A stretch of DNA of 64,000 nt from Caenorhabditis remanei (lineage: Eukaryota; Nematoda; Chromadorea; Rhabditida; Rhabditidae), in assembly GCF_010183535.1 (NCBI RefSeq), contig NC_071331.1, positions 10,912,001 to 10,976,000 on the forward strand, written 5' to 3'. The position numbers and the translations under genes are program-made. Below are positions 24,700 through 35,937 of this stretch, piece after piece. Position 1 is the stretch's first letter. Each line of letters opens with the position of its first letter. The notes below the pieces were generated by a model that did not search any database, was not told where the DNA came from, and saw only the letters and a list, made by a program, of their open reading frames with translations.

Positions 24700-25500
24700 T
24701 TTTCAGAATTTCTAGGATACTAACATATCAAAAAATTAGCCGAAATGGATCAGAGTGTAACATGTCCTGGTGGCTTGAGCGAGACATCGTCTCATAAAAC
24801 CTTAGTGCTTATTTGCTTTAAATGGCAGGAGGTCAGCACCCTGGTGAACCCCGAACCAACACAATAAGTATATGAATGTGCAAACAATCAATAAGTTGGT
24901 AGCGGGCTGCGCAAACAGTAAAGAAGAAGAAGATTTTTAAGTAAAACTGAAAAAATATATAATTATTGAAAGAAGTGTTACTTTGTTTTGGAATTCCATA
25001 AAAGAATCGTCTTCAGACAGAGGCAATATTTGATCAATAAAATAAATATTTAAAAGCGCTCTACAAATACGTATATTATCGATGGTCCCAAACGTCTCCT
25101 GTTCAAATGAAACTAGTGAAACTGTACCCAAGATTTTGCTCTGTGATCACAGATCCTGATACAAGTCAAATGCTAAAAACATCATCTTATCTTTTAAACA
25201 AAAAGAAACGTGTGGAATGAAACAAGAACCTCCATTGTGCATCACCTTGTAACCGAGCCTAACACTTAATAATCAATCGGAACAAACCTTGGAGAGTAAT
25301 TACAAACTTCTTCCTGACGGCTGAAAACAAATGCTTCAAACTTAAATAGCTATGAAAAACTGAATACAACATTTCTGATGATTTACTAAAACAGTCATAT
25401 GAAGTTTTCGAAACTATACTTTTTCCGTTTCATTATTGGATTTCTATGTCTTAATTTTTTGTTTTTGTTTTGTCACTTTTTCAGTCTGTCATCTCTAGTT
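24700..25500. repeat. Interspersed repeat with AAG-rich tail plus X-3 upstream DNA
   Basis: The segment 24700-24935 matches 35938-36205 (CCTGGTGGCTTGAGCGA ... AGGTCAGCACCCTGG ... GCAAACAGTAAAGAAGAAGA). The tail of AAG repeats recalls a SINE or other retroposed sequence, but an internal RNA polymerase III promoter is not convincing. 24936-25500 is module DNA without a gene. Confidence 0.4.
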
Positions 25501-25803
25501 TTATTCACGATAGTCTCATCCATCATTATGGAACCAATGGTGGACAACTGATTTTCGACAAATCTCTTTTTCCGAATCGAATACGTGAAACCGTAATTCA
25601 TCCCCCAATATCCCCGTGACCCTCCTACCCTCTTTCCCCCATAAACTAATTCCTCGTTATCATTCCATTCAATCCTCCCGAGATATCTCCAATCAATTTC
25701 AAAGTTTACTTTGCCATTCTCTCTCTGGAATTCAAGGAGAAATATCGATACATTGTGAGTTCTCTCTCTTCTCATTCCCCTCATTCCAACCAATTTCAGA
25801 AAA

Positions 25804-27636
25804 ATGGATTTCGGAGCGAACTGGGCGTACAAGGAAATAGACGTGAAAGTGAGTGGAACTCTTCAAGAAGCTGCTGATATTCTGAGAAAAATGAAGGAAG
25901 AAAAGGCGGATGACAAGGAGAAATCATTGATTTCACGCAACTTTTCGGGTAGGTCAATGGGAATTGATGGCATAGCAATTAGGGAGATATGATATGAGAT
26001 TTGAAATGTTTGTGAAACACGACAAATTTTGAGTTTATTAACGAATTCATTTTCTAATCAATCACCTGATATTTTTGAAAAGCTGTAGCCGTTCCAACAA
26101 AGCCTTTGAAACACAAATTATTATACTCCACTTGGCTCAAACTGATTTGTAAACAAATTTTCCAAAGCTTTACCCGGTATGTGAACTAAGATTCCCCAAC
26201 GTCTAATAAATAGTTCCCAAAAGTCCGAACCACTATAAATGCCATGATGGAATCGTTGATAAAATATCAATGTTTCACCAACTCTATATTAACCTCTCAA
26301 TACTTTTCGTCATCTAATCGTGAATCTGCGTTTTAGACATCTCGATGTTGAGTACCGTATGGCAATTCCGAAGCCATCTAAACAAAAAAGTCATGTTACC
26401 AAGAATTCCTACTAGACCTGTAACTGCACATTCCAGGTATCTCCATAACATCAACTGAATCTCACAAGACAATTTCCATCAGTTCGATTCATCGTTCTTC
26501 GTCGAAAGAACCGAAACCAACTATTCGTACTCCACGTGATGATGGAAAGAATCGGAAAATGTATCAGATTTCATTCAATTCGTCCCAATGACTTTTGTTT
26601 AAACTTTCAGATTATTCCCGAAAGCTGTGATTGTCAATTCGAAGAAAGAATCGTTGGTTTCGGCTAGTTATGCGGAGAGTTCTAATGAGTAAGATAATGG
26701 AAAGGGTATAAAATGACTGATTGAGAGAAATTTCAGAAGCTCCGTGGATCCGATCACTCCAATTCCGGATAGTGAAAATCTGTTCCCCGAGGCAATCTAC
26801 ATTCCGGCTAACAAAGGAACAACTAAGATTGATGTAAGAATATTTTGTATCAAAAAAAGGCACGGTCAATACAATAATTAATTATGCCTGCCTCAAACTG
26901 ATATGACATTTCTGAAACAGTACATTTATTTCCATTTCCAGGTGGCCGTTGGTCGTTCCACTTCTCGTGAATCTTGTGAATCCATCAGATCAATTCAACG
27001 TAAACATGTTCAACAGATGGGACAGGAACCACTTGAAGACATTCAACACTTGTGAGTCAGCTGGGGTGTCGTTGACGCGTTTTCTGTTTCAGTAAATTCA
27101 GAAGTGCTTATGTCATTTTCACTGACTCGATGATTCTTTTGTCCTCTTTTTCAGAAAACGTCGTGGATTGAAGAAGTCGAAACCGGACGGTCTGTTCCCA
27201 TCGGCCACTTATATTTCTGGAGGAGAGAAACCTAAAATGACGGTACTCTTCCTCTTTTGATACCATCTGATTCCCCAGAATATTCCAGATGTCTCCACTG
27301 ACAAGTGAAATCCAATCGAGTGTTGCTAGAACTACAAATACGGACAACAGTCTTCTCTACGAACAAATGGAATTCATCTCGACTAATGGACGTTTCAAAA
27401 TGTGTATTCAACCACTCGAAAAGAAGAAGAAATCGGATGAATTTCCAATTGTTCCGAAACAATTGCAATCGAGTACCCGACTGAAAATTGAGTCGCAAAA
27501 AATCAAATTCTCGGCTCAAATCTCATTCGGAACTGATCATTTCATCGATTTGTCGGGTATTTTCAATGGAAGTTCGATGAAGAAAAATGATGTGACTAAT
27601 CTGGTCATCAATGGACAATCCTATTCTACTTACTGA
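25804..27636 (+). CDS. Gene X copy 3 (X-3)
   Basis: Exons: 25804-25948, 26437-26560, 26611-26688, 26737-26833, 26942-27051, 27155-27242, 27289-27636; 329 aa, fully open. Same architecture as X-1 with small differences (for example Ala to Asp before the KNRK motif, Ser to Cys in exon 5). A 5' UTR exon appears conserved upstream. Function unknown. Confidence 0.8.
26913..27091. promoter_or_regulatory. Divergent 21U-RNA promoter core pair in X-3
   Basis: TGAAACAG 26913-26920 and CTGTTTCA 27084-27091, 171 bp apart. The DNA just after the plus core has a 4-bp insertion (GTAA) relative to X-1. Confidence 0.6.
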
Positions 27637-28113
27637 ATGTCGCTGAAAAGATTTGATTGAGAGAACACTTTCTTGTGTGGTTTAAAGTGAATTTTCACAG
27701 AAAATTTACCCGTGAAACCCGTATTAATAAATAAACAAGCGATGTTTGAATCAGTCTGTAAAATTGCATGACTTTTGCAACGTTGCTCTATTGAAATCAT
27801 CTTGGAAACCGCTCTGTTTTTGAATCTATTTCTTTTCCACAGTATTTCAAAGCGTTTCAGTAAAGCGAAGATGTAGGAAAATACATATTACTAAAAACAG
27901 TAAACCGTTACTATTCAAGCCGAACAAAACTGATGAACACAATTGAATAGCATTCACTTTTTCATGTTTCACAAAAACTGTAAATTTTCTTACTAATCGT
28001 CCCGCGTGTTCAATGCCCAGTAAAAGGTGTAAAATTCATCAAAGCTATCAGAAACCGAGAAATCTACAACAACCCTCACTCCTCTGTCACCTCAACTAAC
28101 TTCAAATTTTCAG

Positions 28114-30040
28114 ATGAGTCATCCCGGTTGGGTGATGGTCTCATTCCTCACCGAACTACTATCTCAATCATCGAAAGGAATCGCTTGATAACTGTGCAAA
28201 TGATACGAAAATCATTAATGCGTTTCTTACACCGTCTGACCCGGACTACTTGTCAGCCAATCAACGTAACGCCAAATATGGCCTAGCCTCTCTGGAGCAC
28301 CGCAGACAAACAACAGACTACAAAATGATACTCAAAATGCAACTAGGCAAAATTGATATTAACACTGAAGACTTCTTCACGACCAACACATTCACTAAAA
28401 CACGCAGTAACAACACATTCCACTGGAAAGCAGGAAAAACTAAAACTAGGCGCAACTTCTTTATTCACCGCACACTTAGCCGCGTAGCCATCAGCTCTGA
28501 CCGACCGCCCATCTCTCCTAACTGATCCCACTACGATAGCTCTTTTTTTGTCTTTTGCTTGGCATTTAACATCCCGTTTAACACTTCCCCTGATGCTTAT
28601 ATTTTCTGTATATTTTTCTTTTCTTTTCTTACTTTCACGATACTCGAGATCGTATTCAATAAATAAATAAATAAAAAAAAACAAAATCAGCATCGAAACG
28701 AAGATTTTTTTCAATATTTGAAGAATGTGAAACTGAAAATAATAAAACATTTCCAGCAGTACATACCATCGCATCCAACACATGTTCGAGTCGATATGTG
28801 GGTTCAAAAAGTGACATCTGTTTCAGAACTTACACAAGACTTTGAAATCGGTTAGTATGTATTTATTCGTGCATGTTCTGCCGTAACATTCCTAATCTTC
28901 CGATCTGTACATCAACGAATTCTGCAGCTATTCACGAGTCACCGTTGCGGTGAGTTAGTTTTGAATAATGGGAAAGGACTGAAAATTGAAGTAGTGAGAA
29001 TCTTATAAACCACATGTTTGACACAGCAAAATTTTTTCTATTTTAGGTATTTCAAAAATTCTCATTACCTATGTAGTTTATTATCACTGAGAAATCTTCC
29101 TGCATACAAAACTTTTCAGAAACGAGTTTCTAATAGTATTCTCAAATGGAACACTATGGACGAACTATCAAATGAAACTAACTGGACCATGTGATATGAA
29201 ACTGAAACGATTTCCATTTGACAAGCACTGTATAAAAAAACCGAAAACTTTTCAGATTTAATTACAACACCGGAGAAGTGAGAATGTCGTGGAACCAACC
29301 GTATCCAGTTATTCTACTCCAAAGAATTGATCTACCCGATTTCAAATTGGTCAATTTCAGTATGATTGCAGTGGAACAGGTTTGTAAAATCGTCTATGAA
29401 CACATAGTATTCAGTAAAACTCTATTTGAAATATATAGAGAACTTGGAACAGGCAAGTTTTCTCTATAAAACTTCTGCAGTTTCGTCAGATTAGGTTAAG
29501 AAGACTTGCATTATCACTGACTTACCAATTACCCTCTAGTATCTGTAATTTCAGATGTACCCTGCCGGGTTGTGGGATGGATTGACAGTTTCTTTTGTGT
29601 TCCAACGAAGACTACACTTGAATGTGATTGTACCTCTTTACGGTTAACAGGAATTTTATCCGCTACTCAACTATATTTTCATTTTCGAAAAGATAGAAAT
29701 GGGAACATTACTGTTTCTATTGCTTCATTTTAGGATATTATCAAAACATTTATAGTTTTGGAGACATCGTCGTTTGAAACCAGTTACCAATTCCCCTTCC
29801 ACCCACTAAATTCCCAAATCTTTCCAGAGCAATCCCCGCCCGAACAATGCTCGGAGTCAACTCTCTCCTTGCGATGACATTTCAATTCGGAAATATTATT
29901 CGAAATCTGCCACGTGTCTCTTATGTAAAAGCGTTTCAACGGGTTTCTTTTCAAGATTCTAAACAAAATTGCCGTTTTGGGTCGACAAACGTGTCAATTC
30001 TCTAAGGAATGACAGTGGAGTGCCTCCAGTTGAAGATTAT
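28114..30040 (+). pseudogene. LGIC-C: heavily rearranged channel pseudogene
   Basis: Recognisable pieces in order: exon 1 start (28114) with an 8-bp deletion then a LINE insertion; exon 2 (28757-28850); exon 3 with an internal deletion removing most of it (28904-28951); exon 4 (29120-29230, 3' end lost); exon 5 (29256-29381); exon 6 (29555-29611, donor lost); exon 7 absent; exon 8 (29828-29931) truncated and fused to intron 9 sequence; exon 10 remnant ending near 30040. It cannot encode a channel. Confidence 0.85.
28225..28675 (+). mobile_element. 5'-truncated LINE 3' end inserted in LGIC-C exon 1
   Basis: An open segment ending at 28525 encodes the C-terminal tail of a CR1-like reverse transcriptase (LASLEHRR ... 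KMQLGKIDI ... FFIHRTLSR). A 3' UTR and an (AATA)n/A-rich tail follow. Compared with LGIC-A, about 45 bp of host DNA (the end of exon 1 and the donor) is missing at the insertion point. It is a different family from the LINE at 1-2808. Confidence 0.75.
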
Positions 30041-30572
30041 GTACGTTTTTTTATACTCGAACTTAAACATATTCGATAAAACTTTTAATAGCCCAGCTTG
30101 TTGAACTAAATTTTGAAGTGGTTATCATGAAACTGTAATAATATATGTGAACAAGAATTAAGGTAACGATTAGTTAGAAAGCGTTTTGTTGCAATGCTCC
30201 AATAAGCTTTGAACTTTTTCGCTTCTATTAAAGATGGCTTTCACAAGTTCTGCAAGGGTTAGAGACATAGCAATTAGCGATACGTCAAGAATCAATAATA
30301 CATCATTTAAAGTGAATATCCAATATAATTTGAGTGCTGCGATCACAACTATGGCATAATAAATTACGTGATGGACCCGTGCAATGTTGCCACTCTGAAA
30401 AAACAATTAGATGGCGAGTTTCAAGCTTTAGCTCACAAATTTAGTGTACTTGCTGGTAGCTTCACTAATAATTTTCTTCACTTCTGCAAATGTTGCGTGA
30501 TTGTGGGCTGAGAACTTCCATTTACTAGTTACCAGCCTGGAAAAGGAAACATATTCTAGGTACCAAATTTTT

Positions 30573-30657
30573 GGTGCGTCCAAAGTTGCTACAACGACAA
30601 ATCTGCGATAATACAAATAAACTTTGGCCGGCGTAGATAGCTACTTTGGACGCACCA
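30573..30657. repeat. 85-bp inverted-repeat element in MP-2 intron
   Basis: Begins GGTGCGTCCAAAGTTGCTAC and ends GTAGCTACTTTGGACGCACC, nearly perfect inverted repeats. MP-1 has only the right part, near 23105. Confidence 0.65.
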
Positions 30658-31645
30658 TTAACTTTCAAAGCATTATTCAGAACTGTTTCCAGTTGCACGA
30701 TCACCCCTCGCGATCACGGCCGAGAGGCATCTCCAGGTGCCGTGATACTTGGGGTGAAACACAGCTAAATTTGGGTGGAAAATCGAAGAAATCATGTGTA
30801 TTAAATTAGGATTTTCAGATTTCCGACCAGAATATGGATTCTGGAGGCCCTCAGCAATTTTTGAAAACTGATTTCCCATCAAAATTGGATTGTCTATCGA
30901 TTCTGCCAGGTCTCGTTGGTGAACTCAACAATCCGTTTAGACCATTCTCTAGTTAGAGGCATTACACGGTACCTAGCAGGTAGTAGTAGCTGGCTTAGAT
31001 TATAGTAACGGTGTGCTCGGGGGGAATAAAACAGTATTTCCTCCATTTATAGCAAATATCAATTTAATGACCTCGCGAAGCTGTCTCGTCAGATAACCTC
31101 TAATACAACTCACAGTAGGCTCTCAAGACAGGATTGCACACTATTCAGCGATTCTTTCGTTTCTTCCAGCTGTAGACGCAAATAGTGAAAAATGGACATT
31201 ACAAAGCAAAGAATTATATAAATATCAACGTAATCCTTGTGATCCAAAAAACTGTAGTATGCAGAAACACCGAGTGCCATCAAGAAAACTAATTCAGTGA
31301 CTATGAGAAAAGTCAAGCTCCCTGCGGATTCTGAAAAGTGAAGAGTATTTATAGTATGTAAAGACGTGTTTCGTTAACTCACTGTACATTTGTCCTTTGC
31401 TACCAGATGTTTCATCACTTCTTCTGAGTACTTGATTATCTTTTTTCGTTCTTTTTCTTCCAATGTTTCCTTATCGATCCATTTCAAGTCTTTCTCTTGT
31501 TTTTTCAACTCGGTCACTTTGAGTCGATCTCCAACTAAACCTTTTCCCTCTTCTATAGGAACTGCTGTCAGTGCAAGATCAATTAATGGAGTTGTCGTCT
31601 TGATTCTGAAAACAATTATTCAGATATATTAACTCATCACAGTTC

Positions 31646-31741
31646 TTATAACTGCGCTCCATCGTAATCTTCTTGAAAAACGTCTATTTTCTCTGAGTTT
31701 TTCAATTTGGCCCAAAGTGTTCGTTGGTTGCGCCGTTGTAA
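31646..31741. repeat. Short TIR repeat, copy in MP-2
   Basis: Same sequence as 24033-24127, carried by the segmental duplication. Confidence 0.5.
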
Positions 31742-32554
31742 GACATGTATCGTGCTAATACATTATCTATGCTCGTTTATAGTGAAGCTATTCACCTCCG
31801 AGAAAAGGTTTCCCTCTATTAAAGTAGCGTAAAAAAGAGCAAAAGCAAAAAAACAGGGTCTTTCTGTAAGATTTCCCTTAAAATTGTAGACTTCCACAGA
31901 CAACTCACATGATGCCAAGGTGTTTTTTTCGACCAAAATCATTAGCTTGTTCATAGTCGATCAATATATGCACGGTTTGTTCGTCGATTTGGGACGCTGA
32001 GTAATCCATGTCGTCTTTCTTCTGAAAGGCAAAGATTTCTCTACAATAATAATTGAAAGCTAACCGAAAATTCCGAAAAGCATGAAAAAAATGAAAAAAA
32101 GCGATTTTTTCTAAATATATGACGCAGGAAAGCTAGAATTAAGTTATCAACTAATAAAATGCACAAAATAAGACTAACAATTCATTTCTGGAAAGATTTT
32201 GATCCTATCTTTTGAAAGAACAATGTTCATTTTTTCAGCGTCAATCGATCGTTTCGGAATGTCAAAAGAGGCGGAGCCTAAAGGGGTATGATATAAGACA
32301 GGCCAAATTTGAAATTTTTTTTTCGTCGTCTGTTTTTTCACAAATTTTCAACTTTCCTGTGAGTTTTCACAGAAAAAATTGAGTGTTGCGAAATTCCAAG
32401 AATTGATGTGGAAATTGAATGAATCTCCCAAAACTGTTAGAAAACGGAAAAATTTTAGAACTTCTGGGAAATTCAACGGGATTTCTACGAAATTACAGTT
32501 TTTCCTCAACTGGTTTGTAGAAACTGATTAAGGTCAGCTGTCAATTTGATTTTT

Positions 32555-32562
32555 TGAAACAG
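32555..32562 (-). promoter_or_regulatory. CTGTTTCA core inside palindromic element
   Basis: TGAAACAG forms part of the self-complementary TGAAACAGTTTCA. It lies inside a transposon, so it is less likely to be a real 21U promoter. Confidence 0.2.
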
Positions 32563-34068
32563 TTTCAAAAAGAGTTACGTAAAAATTCGACCAGGTTTTA
32601 TTGAAAAAGACAAACACAGAAACGTAACAGTTACACTTTTGTGAAAAACCGAAAAAAAAGTACGTGAAAATTAGAATAATTTTGATTTCACGTGACGAAC
32701 TCGGGCCTCCCCAAAATCGAAACTGTTACAACTCTGGGAATTATCCACGTATCGTTGTGTATCAGTTTCAGAGAGCTACCTGAAATTAAACGAATTGAAC
32801 GTGTTGACACAAAAAAAGAAAACGACAAACCTTATTGTGACTTAGAAGAGCATTTTGTAAGATATCAACATTAACCAATAACAACGATAGATTGATATAA
32901 ATAAAATTTCGCTTCAAACTCAACATAATATATCTGAAAATCTGAAAGGGTTATTCTTGAAACCGTAATCGTTAAGTTACCTTCTAAACACTATTGAGTA
33001 GTCCAATTAGCATTTTAAAAACCCAAGTAAGAACTTGGGAATTGAAAATTATATGAAAAATCTGCAAATTTGGGGTGCTTGTATCCCCACAAGATGGGGC
33101 ATGGGGGTTGAATTTTTAATGCGTGTGACCTCGGGATTTTTCACCATTCTTTTTTTCGCGTGTTTTTTGACCTTCGAATATTTAAATAATTCGGTTTTCC
33201 AAATTATTTAAATATTGTTTTCGCCGACGTGGAATGTCTGCGGAGCAGTTTTAAGGACCCCTCCGGCAATCGGCAGAAGAATTTGTGCAAAGAAAGTCAC
33301 TGAAGGCAAATTATTGAACGATCTATCCACTTGAATTTGATTTTATTTCCTTATGAACTGTGAATATTTTTTCTGTCAGCAATAAAAATTGGTGTTCACA
33401 TAGATTTCTATTACTGGGGAATGGCACACATAGGATGAAATTTTGGGAGTGGTGCACCTAAAAAATTTCTTCGAGGATTTAGAATCAGTGTGCTGAAAGA
33501 TGAACAAAGTTTACATAACCTGTGTGATTCTTGTGGGGGACCACTTTACACCACTCTCTTAGGCTTAGGTTTCTTAGAAACCCGTAAAAGAATTGACAAA
33601 AACGGTTATTAATATGTTTGTCAACTTTTTCTGAATTTCTATGAAAACTTTTTTTCCCAACTTCCTTAGCGCCGGGAGGAACACCTTACGTGCTCAGAAT
33701 TCCTTCTTGAGGGAAGAATTAATTTTTTACGAGCTACCAAATTGTGAAAAAGTCTGTTTTCCAACCTACCACTGAAATTTTGACAACAAAATGACGCCCT
33801 GAAGCATGCTTTCATACATGGCCGAAAATCCTGTAGGGGAAAAATCAAAATTTTTTACGAGCTGCAGAAATTGAAATGTTTCCATCTACTAACCTTTTTT
33901 TTGGTCCTCAATCTGATAAAGAGGAATTTAAAGTGAAAAATGTAATTGAAACTTTTTTCCTCCACTTTTTCCCGACCTAATTCCACCTTGCCCCCAAAAC
34001 TCCTAAAAACTCCGACCTATACTACAGGATTTGGAGCACCTATGCATGCTCTCTAAAACAACAACGCC

Positions 34069-34500
34069 CTAGAGCTTGCTCTGACTCCGCCCCTTGGCTC
34101 AGCACCTTAGAAGTAGCGATTACCTTAAAACAGGGACACCCTGGAGCTTGCTTCGACCCCGCCCCTTGGCTCAGCACCTTAGAAGTAGCGATTACCTTAA
34201 AACAGGGACACCCTGGAGCTTGCTTTGACTCCGCCCCTCGGCTCAGCACCTTAGAAGTAGCGATTACCTTAAAACAGGGACACCCTGGAGCTTGCTCTGA
34301 CTCCGCCCCTTGGCTCAGCACCTTAGAAGTAGCGATTACCTTAAAACAGGGACACCCTGGAGCTTGCTTTGACCCCGCCCCTTGGCTCAGCACCTTAGAA
34401 GTAGCGATTACCTTAAAACAGGGACACCCTGGAGCTTGCTTTGACTCCGCCCCTCGGCTCAGCACCTTAGAAGAAGCGATTACCTTAAAACAGCTCTGGC
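34069..34500. repeat. 72-bp minisatellite, about six units
   Basis: The unit includes TTAGAAGTAGCGATTACC, AAACAGGGACACCCTGGAGC and CCGCCCCTTGGCTCAGC. Because 72 is divisible by three, the minus strand stays open for 158 codons as a 24-residue repeat. No start context, neighbouring exons or conservation supports coding. Confidence 0.85.
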
Positions 34501-35937
34501 CCGTATTTATGCTCAAAGCAGAGCCGGGATACTGCTTTTACGAATCCACTAGAAAAAGGTGAATGAATACATGCTCACGTACCTAAAAGTTAAATTTTCA
34601 GAAATTAAAATCGCGTGGAGTTATATTAACCATAAAATCCGATAATTAGCGTGTTCATTTGGAGAAGTGGATAACACGGATGATTGTGAAACACAACATC
34701 CGGGGTTCGGTTCCTACTGAGTAAAAAAGTGTTTTGTGGGCAATCGAATTAGCAAAAAAAATCAACCCCTACGCCCCCAGGAAATCAACCCCCATGCCCC
34801 AAATTGTGGGGATACGGGCGCTATATATGAAAAAAAAATTATATGAAAAATCTGCAAATTTGTGGTTGTTTCTTACCTGGATTCAATAATTTTCTCTGGA
34901 ATAGGCATATTTCAATGTATAGGGCTATATCTCATATCACATCGCAGCAAATTTACCTGCAGGAAGGAATAAAACAAATCATCAAAACAAATGACGTGTC
35001 ACTCAAAAAACAAAGGACGTTTTTCAACGTGGCTTGTTATTTAAAATTCTGCCACGTTTATAAAATAATACATTCTGGAAAGAAAACCACGTTTTGTTTT
35101 ATTCCTTCCTGTTGGCAAATTTGCTGCTTGATGTATAGCTCTATACATTGAAATATGCCTATTCCAGAGAAAATTATTGAATCCAGGTCGGAAACAACCA
35201 CAAATTTGCAGATTTTTCATATAATTTTCAATTCCCAAGTTCTTACTTGGGTTTTTAAAATGCTAATTGGACTACTCAATAGTGTTTAGAAGGTAACTTA
35301 ACGATTACGGTTTCAAGAATAACCCTTTCAGATTTTCAGATATATTATGTTGAGTTTGAAGCGAAATTTTATTTATATCAATCTATCGTTGTTATTGGTT
35401 AATGTTGATATCTTACAAAATGCTCTTCTAAGTCACAATAAGGTTTGTCGTTTTCTTTTTTTGTGTCAACACGTTCAATTCGTTTAATTTCAGGTAGCTC
35501 TCTGAAACTGATACACAACGATACGTGGATAATTCCCAGAGTTGTAACAGTTTCGATTTTGGGGAGGCCCGAGTTTATCACGTGAAATCAAAATTATTCT
35601 AATTTTCACGTACTTTTTTTTTCTGTTTTTCACAAAAGTGTAACTGTTACGTTTCTGTGTTTGTCTTTTTAAAATTCCTTCAATAAAATTTTTTGTGAAC
35701 ATTGTTCCAGTCTTACCAACTTGTCGTTAATCAAACCCTAATAAGGAGAAAGTTTCAAGTATGAGTTAACTTTTCCAGAAAAATTCGACTAGCTGAGAAT
35801 TCATAAAACTCTGTTAAAAATCACATACTTTTCAAAAATCCGCCAGATTTTAACAATTATGAGTTTCCCATTTTTTGCCAAATACAAAGAGAAAACTGTC
35901 GAGGAAAAAAATTTTCAAATTTGGCCTGTCTTATATC

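Larger units (their letters stand above)
30170..32021 (-). pseudogene. MP-2: second MP copy, frameshifted
   Basis: Exon counterparts 32021-31909, 31605-31383, 31330-31114, 30536-30437 and 30394-30170. The GGGG of MP-1 exon 3 is GGG here, giving an in-frame TGA a few codons into the first TM exon. The initiator region upstream of 32021 is also lost. A changed codon near the 3' end stops it slightly early. The sequence otherwise stays close to MP-1. Confidence 0.7.
32290..35937. mobile_element. 3.6-kb compound palindromic element
   Basis: Ends GATATAAGACAGGCCAAATT and its reverse complement. The MP-1 side of the array shows the uninterrupted version (GGGGTATATAAAATTTTCAG near 24688, then TTTCTAGGATACTAAC). 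No clear target duplication. Long inverted arms (about 32600-33076 against 35205-35672) give the same 60-codon ORF on opposite strands. Inside are a second inverted pair (33080-33120 with 34765-34830, GGGGCATGGGGGTTGA and complement), a third palindrome (34840-35225) and a 72-bp tandem array. No transposase-like ORF, so non-autonomous and probably nested. Confidence 0.7.

Noticed and set aside
24745..24935. Calling the AAG-tailed repeat a tRNA-derived SINE
   Set aside because: A possible A box is weak and no B box is present; both copies are explained by segmental duplication.
34040..34516. 72-bp repeats as a CRISPR array
   Set aside because: Units are contiguous without unique spacers, and the window is eukaryotic.
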